Notes under the pieces: generated by a model
Seen by the model: the letters and a program-made list of their open reading frames with translations, nothing else
Database searches by the model: none
Told to the model about the DNA's origin: nothing
Source of the DNA: Chlamydomonas sphaeroides
Lineage: Eukaryota > Chlorophyta > Chlorophyceae > Chlamydomonadales > Chlamydomonadaceae
Length of the DNA stretch: 64,000 nucleotides
Reading direction: 5' to 3'
Assembly (NCBI GenBank): GCA_001662425.1
Contig: BDDC01000014.1
Span: 7,204-71,203 of the forward strand
Program-made: the position numbers and the translations under genes
Part shown: one piece after another, positions 45,215 to 55,816 of the stretch
Numbering within the stretch: position 1 is the stretch's first letter
How the letters are laid out: every line of letters starts with the position of its first letter

Positions 45215-45978
45215 CTAATGTGATGGCGTCACCAGGCCGGCCTGGAGCGCCCGTTTCCATTCGGTCGGTGACACAGCGACCCGCGCCAGCCACGGTCGAT
45301 CCTGCGGCGACAGGGTTATCGTGAGGCGAGAATTGCACAGCACGTGTACTGAAACTTGCGCGCACCTCGGAGGCGTTAAGAAGATCAGAAGGCGCGACAG
45401 AGGACGCAAGAGCGTCCAGGATCGTGCACGCAAAGGGCAGGCTCAGGACGTGCGAGCCGCGAACGTTGGCCTGCAGTTAAATGGCAGGGCATTCGTGGGT
45501 GGGCCTCTGGCCTGGCTTCTGGACTGGATGCATCCACACATCTCTCACCCAGACGGCGTGGTATAGCTCGTCGCTCTCTCCCCTCTGATATGCCTCCCAC
45601 TCGACCGTCGCCAGGGCGCTGCCCGCCGGCACTTCGCCTGCCATCGCGACGCTCACAGAGGTTGGGTCGCCAAGCCGGTCCTGCGACCGGTTCAAGGTAT
45701 CACGCGTGCTCATGGCGCCAAGCGACGCTACTGGGGACCCGATAGGTGCTCACAGCAAAGCTCTCGCTGGCTGTCACCAGAACCTCCAAGCGGCCATCGT
45801 GCGCGCTGCCTGCCTCGCGGCTTTCCACGACGCGCAGTAGTGTCGCATCCGTCTCGTGTGTCGCAAAGGTCGCCTCTGGCTGCGAGTTCTCGGCGGGTCC
45901 TCGGGGCAAGGCGTAGCGACGTGTGGTCACGGCGGTCTGTGCCCTGCGAGCTGTGCCCCTTGCTAGTTGAGCCAGCAT
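45215..45978 (-). CDS. Small four-exon protein of unknown function, possible organelle import
   Basis: Four exons with good GT-AG sites and all phase-0 junctions close in frame to 182 residues: 45754-45978, 45549-45680, 45366-45470, 45215-45301. Donors are GTGAGC, GTGAGA and GTGCGC. The N-terminus (MLAQLARGTARRAQTAVTTR) is Arg-rich, lacks acids and looks like a mitochondrial or plastid targeting peptide. The body seems beta-rich (HDGRLEVLVTASESFA, GSALATVEWEAYQRG, GSHVLSLPFACTILDALA) and ends SPTEWKRALQAGLVTPSH. I recognise no family. Base composition is closer to 60% GC, lower than its neighbours, so it is not a GC-driven chance frame. It is divergent from the gene starting at 46186. Confidence rests on four consecutive frame-consistent splice junctions, not on homology. 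Confidence 0.6.
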
Positions 45979-46185
45979 CGTTCACGATAGCAGGGATAAG
46001 GTTTGGAGGTGTCTGTGGGTAAGCACTGGAGAATGGTCGGTCAGTCCGTGGCAGGCAGTTTGGGCTGGGGGTCAAAGCAGCCGTACGCTACTCTGCACTG
46101 CTCTGCACTGTACCCAACCAAGCGCCTGATCAATTACCCTCCAGCACGGCTATCTGAGTACACAACATGCGTTGAGTATGCACCC
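45979..46185. promoter_or_regulatory. Compact divergent promoter
   Basis: Only about 207 bp separate the minus-strand start at 45978 from the plus-strand start proposed at 46186. The sequence includes a CTCTGCACTG direct repeat near 46090-46110. If both starts are right, this is a bidirectional promoter. Confidence 0.4.
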
Positions 46186-48652
46186 ATGAATGACATTCGC
46201 AACGACCCGCTCTCGTGGGTAGTGCTAGACCATGAGTTTGATGGCCATGTCGTCGCTCGCGGCCTTAGCGGGAGGCCGAACCTTGGATCACCTCCACGGT
46301 ATGCACGCTCCACGCCGGTCCTGAACATCCATACGCAGCGGCGACCAAGTCCGAGGAAGTCAGTCAAAGCCGCGCGCAGCAATCGAGCAGCCAGGCGAGC
46401 GACCCAGCAGGATGCTACTAGCAGTGGCGTGGCCGCAGCATCGTCGCCGTCGCTCGCTGCGCCGGTCAACTCTGTAACCGCCACATCACCCGCATCTCCA
46501 GGTACTGCGCCTCAAGCCATATAGCTCGGGTTATGGGGCTCGTGCAATCAGGCGTGAAAGCCTAGCATGCTCGTGCGACAGTACCCTGTCACCACGATTT
46601 GCCCGTGCGCCCACCCCTTCCCCACCTGTTCCCCGCCACCTCGCAGCCCCTATACTCGCCGCGCCCGCGCTCGACCTGGACGTATTCAAAGCGGTCCAGC
46701 GCTGCATCTACGAGGCTGCCGTGCGCCTCTCGCTCGTCACCACGCACGGCGGCGGCGTGAGCGCCGACGCACCCAGGACGCACGCGATGGTCGCGCTCGA
46801 CAACCTCACTGTCGCTATCCGAGCGCTGCTAGAGCTTTCGCAGCAGGTTCAAGCCCTGGTGGGGGGGCCCGGCTCGGCCACCACCGGCATCTCCACCTCG
46901 CAGCCGCTGTCCCGCCACATCATCGCGACGCCCACTGTGATCCCCATCACGGTGTCCCCGGCCGCCGCGCGGCGCTCCTCGCCCGGCGGCGCCACGCAGC
47001 TGCGGCCGCTGGCGGTGCCGGGGCCGCAGGCGCCCTGGCAGCCCGCCGAGCTGCTACCCGGGCCCACGGTGGTCAGCGTGCCGGAGCTGGGGGCCGCACA
47101 GGCCACCGAGCCGCCGACGCCGCATGCGCTGCCGGGGCCGTCTGCCGTGCCGCTCATCGCGCCAGTGGAGCCCTACCCGGTTCTAGCCGACAGGCGCCGC
47201 AGTGGCGCCAGCGCCAGCAGCTCATCCAGGACCAGCAGCGGTACGAGCGGCGGCGCTAGCGGCAGCGAGCGCAGCAGCATCACCACCGGCCTCTTCCCGC
47301 CGGCGCCGGCGGCGCGCCGCTCCGATGGCGGCGGCGCGCCGGCGTCCTCGCTTCCCAGCATCCCTTCCTCCATCACCTCTGGCCTGCTGCAGCCGTCGCC
47401 GCCGTCGTCGCAGTGGGCCGCGCGCTTTGACGCCGCGGCGCGGGACGCCATCGCCGCCGCTGCAGTCGCCATGGCCACGGCCGAGGCCGCCGCAGCCAGG
47501 CAGCCGCCCAGCGCGCCGCGCAGCCGAACCTCGCGCCCCGCCTCCGCTGCCGGCAGCGCGGCGCCCGCACGCCCGGTCAGCGCACGCAGCAGCCAGCAAG
47601 GCGCGGTACGGCCCAGCGCTGCTGGGGTTGCCGCACACATCGCACAACAGCCCAGCGCGCGCCTCCCCGCCGCGCCGGCTTCCGGCCGCAGCTCCGCCCG
47701 CGCCAGCGTCGCGGGTAGCACCACCGCCAGCGGCCGCCCCTCCCAGCCCTCTGGGCCTGAGCCGGGCAGCAGCTCGGCGCGTCCCGGCAGCGCCGCGTCC
47801 TCGCGCCGCGCCCACGCCAGCCTTGCACCAGCCGCAGCGCCGCCGGGCTCCTCCCCGCCCTTCCCGGTGGAGGCTGCGGCGCCTCAGTCCCCTGCGCCGC
47901 CGCTGCAGAGCGGCTCCTCCTGGACGCAGCACACCTCCTCGGCGCCCAGTATGGCGGACTGGATGCGGCAGGGCTCACTGGGTGCCTCGGCGGACGGTGG
48001 CTCGCGGCCTCGGGGATCCGGATCCACCATTACGGATCCGAGGGCGTCCGGATCCACCATACCGGAGTACCGGGGCTCTGGATCCACCATCGCGGACCAC
48101 CGGGGCTCTGGATCCAACTTGGCCGCTGAGCCGGCCGGCGGGCCGGAGGAGGCTGCCGAGCCGTGGTGCTCGCCGCTGCCGAGCGCCCACGCACAGGGCA
48201 GCAGCTCCGCTCTGGCGCCCGCTGCGACGGTCAGTGGCCCAGCAGCTGGTGCCGAGCACCTGCCGGCCGCCTCCGGCCGATACGCGTCTGGTGGCGACAG
48301 TCGGGCATCTGGTGGCGGCAGTCGGGCCGCGTCGGCCGCCGGGTGGCAGCCCCAGGCCGACGGCGAGGGCCTGGTTTCGTCCGGCAGCCACGAGGGCGGC
48401 TCTGGCCCGGGGGCCGACGAGGGCTCGGACGAGGACCTGGGCGGGGGGTTAGACGGGGGCATGGGGCTGGAGGACGACGGGGTGCTCCAGGAGCAGGAGG
48501 GCGAGGAGGGGGCCCTAGAGGACGAGGTGCGCACGCTGCGGCATGTGGCGGCCATCCTGGAGGGCGAGCGCGACGCGGCACTGGCGGAGCAGGCCCGGGC
48601 CAAGGCGCTGATGGTGGAGATGCAGCTGGCGATGAGGGAGGAGGCGGGCTGA
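46186..48652 (+). CDS. Ser/Ala/Pro-rich protein with short C-terminal coiled coil, unknown
   Basis: Two exons, 46186-46501 and 46647-48652, join in frame to 773 residues. Exon 1 starts MNDIRNDPLSWVVLDHEFDG and includes a basic stretch (RRPSPRKSVKAARSNRAARR) that could be nuclear- or microtubule-directed. After the junction a conserved-looking helical segment appears (LDLDVFKAVQRCIYEAAVRL, then ALDNLTVAIRALLELSQQV). Most of the rest is low-complexity Ser/Ala/Pro/Arg with motifs such as GSSARPGSAASSRRAHASLA. Near the end are four GSGSTI-type repeats, an acidic stretch, and a coiled coil (LRHVAAILEGERDAALAEQA) before the stop. I do not recognise the family. A broken partial copy lies at 54.7-55.66 kb. 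The exact exon-1 start is uncertain. Confidence 0.65.
48013..48120 (+). repeat. In-frame tandem repeat encoding GSGSTI units
   Basis: Four imperfect units built around GGATCCACCAT, spaced 30-36 bp, encode a repeated Gly-Ser-Gly-Ser-Thr-Ile followed by charged residues. They sit inside the second exon of the 46186-48652 gene and remain in frame. The decayed copy near 55612-55650 still keeps the first unit. Confidence 0.8.
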
Positions 48653-50327
48653 GCGGGGCGGGGCGGGGCAGGCGTGATCGCATGAGTGTTAGGAGGGCGG
48701 CCGCGTGGTATGGGTGATTGGAGGGGGCGGGGGCACGGGCAAAGGCCGCTGTGATGCGAGCTGGGCACGGGCGATGCGAGGGAGGGCAGGCATTTATTGT
48801 ACGTAGGATGGGCGTAGCTTGGGGAGGACTGGACGGCACGGGGGCCTGGCCCACTGTCATCCCGTTGCACAGCTGATATTGTACCTGTATGGCCGAGAGC
48901 GGGCGACGTGGCTCGCTGGTGACGAGGAGAAGACGAGCATGTGTGACGGGTGTGGCGTGGGCTCTGCACAGCTCGGTGTGCGCCCTGACTGGCCCTTGTG
49001 CTGCGGGCATTGCCGTGTCGCTGTTAACAAACCGCAATTCATAGCCCGACTCTAACGTCCACGTTGCTTATATATTACAGGTCCGGCTCGGCGGCCAGAT
49101 GCTAAATGCGTGGTGCCGCAAGCAGCCACTAGCCGCCGTGCCTGCCGTTCTTTGTCGGCCGCGCCAGGCCGTGCCAGCAGCTGAAGGGCCGCTCGGCTCG
49201 ACAACCCGGAGACCGAGCACCCGATGCCGCATCCCAGGTAGCCAGGTTCCAGCCAGCCTTCGGCCAATCCCTCGCAAGCGGCAAATCTCAGGCGCCCAAA
49301 TTAAGGCCTTAGTCACCTTCTCTCCAAGCATAATCCCGCTCCCGCTCCGCAATGCACGCAGCGCTGTGTCACACCGCTGCGCCCCCCTCGCATTTGTATG
49401 CATGCAAGGGCGGCGCCGCGTGAGTTCTCGTCTAGCATGCTTTATTTTTGGTAGAAACCTCCGGGGACCACGCGGCACAGCGCGGACCCCGGATGCACAG
49501 AAGCCCAGCGTAGCATAACGGCCACCCGGCTTGCTGCAGACCTCCATCCGGCCTGCCCCAGCCGCTCCTCGCCCCGGCACCTAGCCTTCGGCTGGGCAGG
49601 GGCCATGCCCTGCCCCTGCCCTACGAACATGAGTCAAATGCTAAGGAGCGGCCGCGCCGCCGGTAGCCCTGGCAACGAGGACATCTAGGGAGTCTCGAAC
49701 GTCCATCCTGTAGCTGGGACATATCGCCCGCGCCGTAACTTGTGCCCCGTCCGCCCCGCACTCGGAGCCGCCCTTCAGCGGGGGAGCAGGGTCGTTCCCC
49801 TTCCGATGAATGGTGCCTCCCCGCTGGATGCAGATGCAGGCAGCAGTCTAGGCAGCATTCTAGGCAGGAATCTAGGCCCAGCACCCAGCTCCTCGCAACC
49901 CCGTTCATCCCCTCTCATCCATTGTAGCATGCCGCCGTGCTCAAAGGCTCAGGCTTTCAATCACTAAAACCAGAGCTGCAGCCACCCCTGTCGCCCACGC
50001 CTACCTGAAGCTGGGCGCCCTCCAGCCCGCCGCTGCAGCGAGCACTCGTAGCCGTGCCTGGCTCACCCCCTTCCCCACCGCATGACACCCAAGCTCCCTC
50101 GCCCGTCCGCCTGCGCGTCGCGGTACCCACAGGCGGAGCTCCGCGCCCGCCCTCACTCAGCCGCGGGCTGGATGACTTTTGCATCTCCTCAAGGCAGCAG
50201 GCTCGGCGTCCCTGACCGCTCAGGAGGGAGGTGCCGCACGCGCCTGCGCTCCTCGGCCGGGGGCGCGCGTAATGACGCCAACTGGCCCCCTTCCCCGCCC
50301 GCCGGGGGCGCAGGCCCGCGCCGCCGC
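48653..50327. other. Convergent intergenic region, Ser/Ala-rich gene and ion channel
   Basis: This 1.67 kb holds the 3' ends of the plus-strand gene (left) and of the minus-strand channel gene (right). A short tandem TCTAGGCAG(CA/GA) motif repeats near 49848-49876. Frames such as 49099-49518 lack splice or family support. No RNA gene was recognised. Confidence 0.45.
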
Positions 50328-53300
50328 TCACTCGGCCGGCGGCGTAACGACGTCGCCCTTCTTGGTCACGTAGATCGCGATCCTGTAGTCGACCCGTGGC
50401 GTCTTGTGCACCTTGAGCTTGTTGTTGAACCTGCGCGCGGCGGCCTTGAGGTCGGCGACGCCGCGGTGGCCCTCCGACGCCATGATGACCGAGGCGAACA
50501 GGAAGATGCAGTTGTAGACCGTGAACCCAAAGCCCGCCACCGCGCCAATGTAGAGGTCGATCTCGCGGGCCAGGCCGCGCCAGGCGAAGATGGCGGTCTG
50601 CGCTGTGAGTCCCACCAGCAGGCCCATGCACACCAGGACGTAGCTGTCGAGCACGGTCAGGTAGTTGACCTGGGGGGAGCGGGAAGATGGAAGCAGGGAG
50701 CGGTAGGGAACGGCGGCGGGGTAGGGAAGGGAAGGGGATCAGCTGCCAGGCGCAGGCACAGGCGGGGCTGGAGGGCTGGAGGGCTGGAGGGCTGGAGGGC
50801 GGGCGTAGGGTGGGCGGAAGGAAGGAGGACGTCTGGCGTGGGAGGGGTGGGCTGGTTCGCGAGGCCCGGGCAGTGAAGGGAGCAGCGTGCGCGCGGGGCG
50901 CACGGAGCACTTGGCGCCGGCGTAGCCCGGACGACATGGAGGCACCGCGAGAGGCAGCGCACGCACACGCAACCAGCAGCGGCAACGCCCTCGTTGGGTC
51001 GGCAGGGCCAGGCGCAGCGCCATCACTCACGACGGGCAGGCTGGACGCCACGTTCAGCTTGTAAGCCTGTAGAGGGCGGAGTGGCGGGGGCGGCGAATGC
51101 ATGTTGGAGCGCCTGGCCTGGCGGTGCGTGCCCAACACCCAGCACTCCCCATGACCGACGTGCATGCTCCTGCCCGGTCTTTTGACGGCTCCATAGCGGC
51201 TCGGCCCACTTTGCTCACCGCCGGCCTACGCATCGCCGCTGTGAGTATCACTGCAAGCAAGGTGGCGGCCCCTCCGCAGACGCAAGCCCCTGGGCCCCCT
51301 GCTTCCGCTCTGAATGCCCTTCCCCACGACTAGCACAGTCGTCCCAACGCGGCACCCCTCCCGCACCCGTACCCGCCGCCGTTCCCCCGGGATACGCACC
51401 GCGGCCGTGAGCATGAGCGTGACCAGCAGCGCTAGCCGGTCACCGCGGTCTGTCTCGGGTTCGATGCAGAAGGCGCAGAAGCCCAGGCCGGTGAGCGAGC
51501 CCAGCGGAACAATGATGTTGTACAAGTAGTAGCGGCTGCGCCGCGAGAAGTGCAGCGAAAACTGCACGTTGCTGAACTGCCGCTTGTGGGCGCTCAACGA
51601 AATGCCGCTCAGCCAGTGCTGCACCGAGGCGCCGCGGTAGCGCCAGGATGAGTTCTGCGGCGCGGCGAGGAGGGGCGTGTGAGAGATATGCAGTGGTACG
51701 CGCCGGTTCCATCGCACGTGCTCAGCCGCCAAGCCAGCGGCAAGGCGCACCCCCGCCACGGTATATGCCATGGACGCCGCCCTGCTCCTGCTCGTGTCGG
51801 ATTCTTGAGAACGACCGGCGGGCTCCCACCAAATGCATGCCGCTGCGCGGCTGGCCTGCCCGGCCCGCCCGCCGTGTCGGCGCCAGGTGCACCGCGGCTT
51901 ACGCACCAGCACGGACGCCTCCTCATCAAAGATGAGCACGTCCTTGGGCTCGTACGCCTCCTCCTGGGGCCCCGCCACCGCCGCCGCCATGGGCGACTGG
52001 GGCAACGGCAGCGACGTCTCCAGGTTGGGCGCCAGCGTCACGAGCAGCAGCTCGCTGGTGTTGCCGGGGCACCTGCGGCGGTCGTCAATCGCGTGGGCAG
52101 CAGCACGTCGGCACCGACATGCTACATGCGGAGGGCAATGCCGGTAGATAGGTACGGGAGGAGGAGGTGGCGTGAGAGGTGACGGCTGGTGCGGTGTTGG
52201 GCACACATGCATGCATCCATGCATGGGCGCCATGCATGACGAGGGGCACCCAGGCGAGGTGCAGGGAGGTGCAGGGGCGATATGACGACACGGCTGCGAT
52301 ACGGGCACACAGCTGGGGAGGGAAGGCGCACGGCGGGCGGCGAGGGCCCAACGTCCGTCCGCTTTGACGTGTGATCGATGTCGGCACCCCAAGCAAGGCG
52401 GCTGTGTCGACGACTTGGCAGGCGCCTCCGTCCCCGTGGGGGAGCCAAGGGCGGCAAGCCTCCGGTGTACGTGGTGAGCCGTTCATACGCGGACCCGTGC
52501 GTAAGCGGCCCACCAGGGCTGCGGAGTCGCAACAGCAATTGACGCGTGCGCCGCGGCGGGGGTTCTTCCCGCCTGGCCTCCCAACAGGAGCCGTACTGCA
52601 CGTATATATGCCGTGCGCAGCAGGTAAGACGCCGCGCACAAGCGCAAGGTAAGTCCCGCCGCAGCGCTAGCTTGCTAGCGTACCTCTGCCACCCCAGCCC
52701 TCTGCGTCCTTTTCCTTTGCGGCTTGCATACCCTGTCATGACCGCTCCCGCTGCCGCTCACTTTGACGCCAGCCGGCTGGACAGCCGCATGTTGAGCGAC
52801 TGCCAGTCGAAGGGGAAGCGAGCCACCTCGTACTGCTCCGCGAACTTGAGGCGCCCGCGGTAGTACCACACCTACGTACGGAGGCACGACCGTACGGCAA
52901 AATGGAGCGCGTTCCATTCATGTCAGCAGGCAGGGCAGGGCGCAGCAGCGCACGCAGAGGGCCGATGGACGAGGTCTGCTGCAGCGCACAGCGCGCATGC
53001 AACGGGCGGGCCTGGGCATACGAACAGGTCCCAACGGCACATGCGCCCCGCAGCGGCGGCCGGACCCCGCCTTGCAGCTAGCAGCAGCCACCCATCTGCC
53101 GCCACCCATCTGCCACACGCACCCACCACGTCCTCGCCCTTGTTGTCGCGTTCCCAGCCGTTGGTCTTGTCGTCGTCATCCAGGTCCTCACCGTCCATCC
53201 ACTGCAGTTCGGGGTTCAGCTCCGTGTTGTACAGGCCCGCCTTCTGCAGCATTGCCTTGGCGCCCTTGGCCACGGCGCTGGCCTCCACATAGACGGTGAA

Positions 53301-54221
53301 GGTCTGTGGAATTGCGCGCGTCCGTGAAGGGCGTAGGGCGGGGCGGGGCGAGGAGGGCGTGGGACGGACCCTGACGACCGACGTACGGACAACCCTCACA
53401 TGTATGCATGTATGTCCGCGGCCAAGGGAGGACAGACGATCCGAGGGCGCCTAGAAAGTGTGCCGGTCACGCAGAGAGCTCTGGGCTGGCAACGCAGCGT
53501 TGCGAGTAGGCTGGGAAGCGAACAGGCTGCAGGGTTTCGCAACTCGAGAAAGCTAAGAAAGCATGGATGCAATAACACTGTTATTCAGGCAACATGTGGG
53601 AATAAGGGCTGCACAGCGCGCCACCCGCGCTTGGTGTGACCTCATGCAAAGCGGAATCGCCATGACTCCGTGTGGTGTTGTGGTGTTGCATACAGTTGTG
53701 AACACGTACAACCGTACGATCCCGTACGGCGGCGGGACTAGCGGGACGGACGCATGCAGCGCGCATGTTTAGGCTCGCCTGCTCGACTGTGTTGATCGAT
53801 GGAAGCGCAAGGACGCTGGCGCGCACGAGCAGGGTAAGGTGCACCGGCGGCGGCGGTTTGCTCCCGCCGGGAGTCGGCGGTGTAGGTGTAGCTGGCGGTT
53901 TGCTGGTGGGGGTCGCAGCAGTCGGCGGTGTAGGTGTAGCTGGCGGTTTGCTGGTGGGGGTCGCCGGGGGCTGCTGCTGGGGTTTGACAGGCGGCTTGGC
54001 GTCCTGCTTGCCCTCCGGCTGGGCGTTCGATACGGTCGCTGCACAAAGGGATCGCAGCGTTAAAATAATGGTAAGCGCTTTACCAAGGAGTTCGAAGCAA
54101 ACGGACGCATACATCCCTTACCCGGTGTCCTCACGGAGCCAGCAGGTGAGCCAGGGACCTTGATTGGCGGTAACGGCGTCTTGCCGGGGCCAATTGGGCC
54201 AGCGGGCGCGACCCTGGCCAT
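50328..54221 (-). CDS. Pentameric ligand-gated ion channel (Cys-loop/Pro-loop family)
   Basis: Membrane channel of the nicotinic/GLIC superfamily, expected to form a pentamer gated by an extracellular ligand. Eight exons close in frame to 481 residues: 54122-54221, 53779-54038, 53127-53303, 52762-52871, 51907-52072, 51400-51654, 51031-51066, 50328-50669. After a Pro/Thr-rich leader come family marks: INTVEQTFTVYVEAS, the LQWMD (WxD) strand, and FPFDWQSLNM (Pro-loop). M1 is about residues 313-336 (YYLYNIIVPLGSLTGLGFCA), M2 about 344-364, then the M2-M3 signature SSLPVVNYLTVLDSYVL, M3 and M4 (FGFTVYNCIFLFASVIM). The loop cysteines of animal receptors are absent. Asp in GDR before M2 suggests cation selectivity. 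The M3-M4 loop is very short, and about 50 residues follow M4. Intron 2 uses a GC donor. No signal peptide is seen, so a 5' exon may be missing. Ligand unknown. Confidence 0.88.
50757..50800. repeat. 10-bp minisatellite GGCTGGAGGG in a channel intron
   Basis: Four to five tandem copies of GGCTGGAGGG lie in the intron before the last exon of the channel gene. Purely intronic. Confidence 0.8.
53873..53966 (-). repeat. 48-bp tandem duplication encoding Pro/Thr-rich linker
   Basis: Two nearly perfect 48-bp units (at 53873 and 53921) encode the 16-residue unit ATPTSKPPATPTPPTA in exon 2 of the channel gene. The linker lies between the N-terminus and the ligand-binding domain and resembles hydroxyproline-rich algal cell-surface linkers. 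Confidence 0.85.
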
Positions 54222-54699
54222 TTCGTTGCGAACTTGCTCTCGGCGGCAGCGGCCCGTGCTACTTCGCGAATGCGTAAATTAGTTCAGCAATTACAAATAA
54301 CGCGTTGTTTAACCCAATACTGTATAGTTCGGCGGCTACGTGGAGCTTTGGCACGTTGGCTCGGTGAGCGAGGCGACGACGACATATTACGGCGAACCGC
54401 CTGTCTAAGACTCATGACACCGGCAGCCCGACCTACCGACAGACACATAACCAACACGCAGGCACATACATTATAGACTCGACAGCGCTGCAGCGCCGCG
54501 CAAGTAAACCACGTGCTGCACAGGCTCGCGTGGCGGGCTCGCAGCGTGTAGCGAGCCGGACTGCAGCGATGGATAGCAATGTACGCCGTCAACAAAAATG
54601 CGTTGCCGGTGAAGGGCAGCGGGCGCAGCCTCCGAGGCCGAGTCGCTACGCGGGCCTACAGCGCGCCTACGCGGCCCATGACGGCCTATGGCGGCCAGC
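54222..54699. other. Upstream region of the channel gene
   Basis: AT-richer sequence (around 54.25-54.33 kb) upstream of the first recognised channel exon, likely promoter and 5' leader. A short minus-strand frame with a hydrophobic stretch (VYNVCACVLVMCLSVGRAAG) lies near 54.43-54.49 kb; it might be an unrecognised signal-peptide exon, but no splice connection was established. Confidence 0.35.
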
Positions 54700-55660
54700 G
54701 TGGGTGCCAGAGCTTGGGACCGCACCGCCGGCGCCGCAGGTGCTGCGGCGCCCATTGCCGTGATCCAAGCCATCCAGTATTATAGTGGCGCCACGCCAGT
54801 ATCTCGTCCAGAAGAAGCAGCGGGAGCAGCATAACCATCACCGGCGGCCTGTTCCCTCCGGCGCCAAAAAGCCGGCGGCGGCGCCTGCTTGCTCTGGTGG
54901 CTGCGGCGCACGGCATGGCCCCATCCGGGATAGGGAAAAGGGCGTTCCCGCCCCCCCACCCAGTCCTTCATCTAGGCCTGTCTGCGCCCCCCACCAATTA
55001 AGCTACAGTACTTCAGTTTCAGGCGTTACTTGCGCACCAGCGCTCTGCGTGCCGGCACTCGTCTGGGACGCGTTGACGCGACCCCTGGTCCCGTCACCAG
55101 GACATGGCCGGGGCATGCTTGCGTGCAAAGATATGGGGGGCCCCATTCATAAGCATTCCACGAAAAGCCCCCCGGCCTCATGCTAGCAGAAGCCTACGGC
55201 CGCTACCGCAACAGCCGCCGCCTAGCCAGCAAGGCACGGCCACGAGGCAGGGCCAGCCCTCGCTGCCAGCTCAGCTCCCAACACCGCTACACTTCCGCTT
55301 GGTACGGATAGCTGAGGCTTAGCTCGGCCGCTTGCCGCTGCCGACGCCCCCGCTGCCGCTGGGCCCCTGCCCGAAGGTGGCGGCGGCGGCGGGCGTGCCC
55401 CGGCGCCCGCCGTCAGAGCTCGGCCGGCCGCGCTTGCCGCGGCCGCGGCCGCTGCCGCCGCCCGGCCCCGGCCCTTCACCGCCGCCATCGCCACCCCCGT
55501 CACCGCCCACGCCTCCTCCTGGACGTGGCACACCTCCTCGGCGCCCAACATGGCGACTAAATGCGGCAGGGCTCACTCGGCATCGTCGGCGGACGGCAGC
55601 TCGCGCCCGCGGGGATCCGGATCCACTATCACAGATTCGAAGGCGTCCGGGTCGTCAGAG
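54700..55660 (+). pseudogene. Decayed partial copy of the 46186-48652 gene
   Basis: Segments match exon 2 of the Ser/Ala-rich gene in order and orientation. Near 54786-54872 the text AGTGGCGCCA, then AGCAGCATAACCATCACCGG and TTCCCTCCGGCGCC parallels about 47200-47320. Near 55518-55650, TCCTGGACG..GCACACCTCC, TCGGCGCCCA, GCGGCAGGGCTCACT and GGATCCGGATCCAC parallels about 47918-48040. The reading frame is broken: the counterpart of ATGGCGGACTGG here reads ATGGCGACTAAATG. Intervening parts are deleted or diverged. The copy is therefore a truncated, presumably non-functional duplicate. Confidence 0.7.
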
Positions 55661-55816
55661 TCCCCGGGCGTACTTTCGCTTTTGTGGCTGCCAGTACTGG
55701 CGGTCGTCTCAAGTACCCTTCCATGACTGCTACGCTGGATCTTAAGTAATAAGCCCTGAGGACTTCAGTGCGTTGGCTCGCGCGTTAGGCGGCACGAGCC
55801 GTTCGATTCGACGTCG

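Noticed and set aside
47884..48969. Long minus-strand open frame (361 codons) opposite the Ser/Ala-rich gene
   Set aside because: Antisense shadow caused by GC-rich codon structure; no family signature, and the plus strand carries the coiled coil and repeat logic.
53873..53966. Regular 48-bp repeat considered as a CRISPR-like array
   Set aside because: Only two units without spacers, in frame inside a eukaryotic exon; it encodes a Pro/Thr linker. No CRISPR array was seen anywhere.
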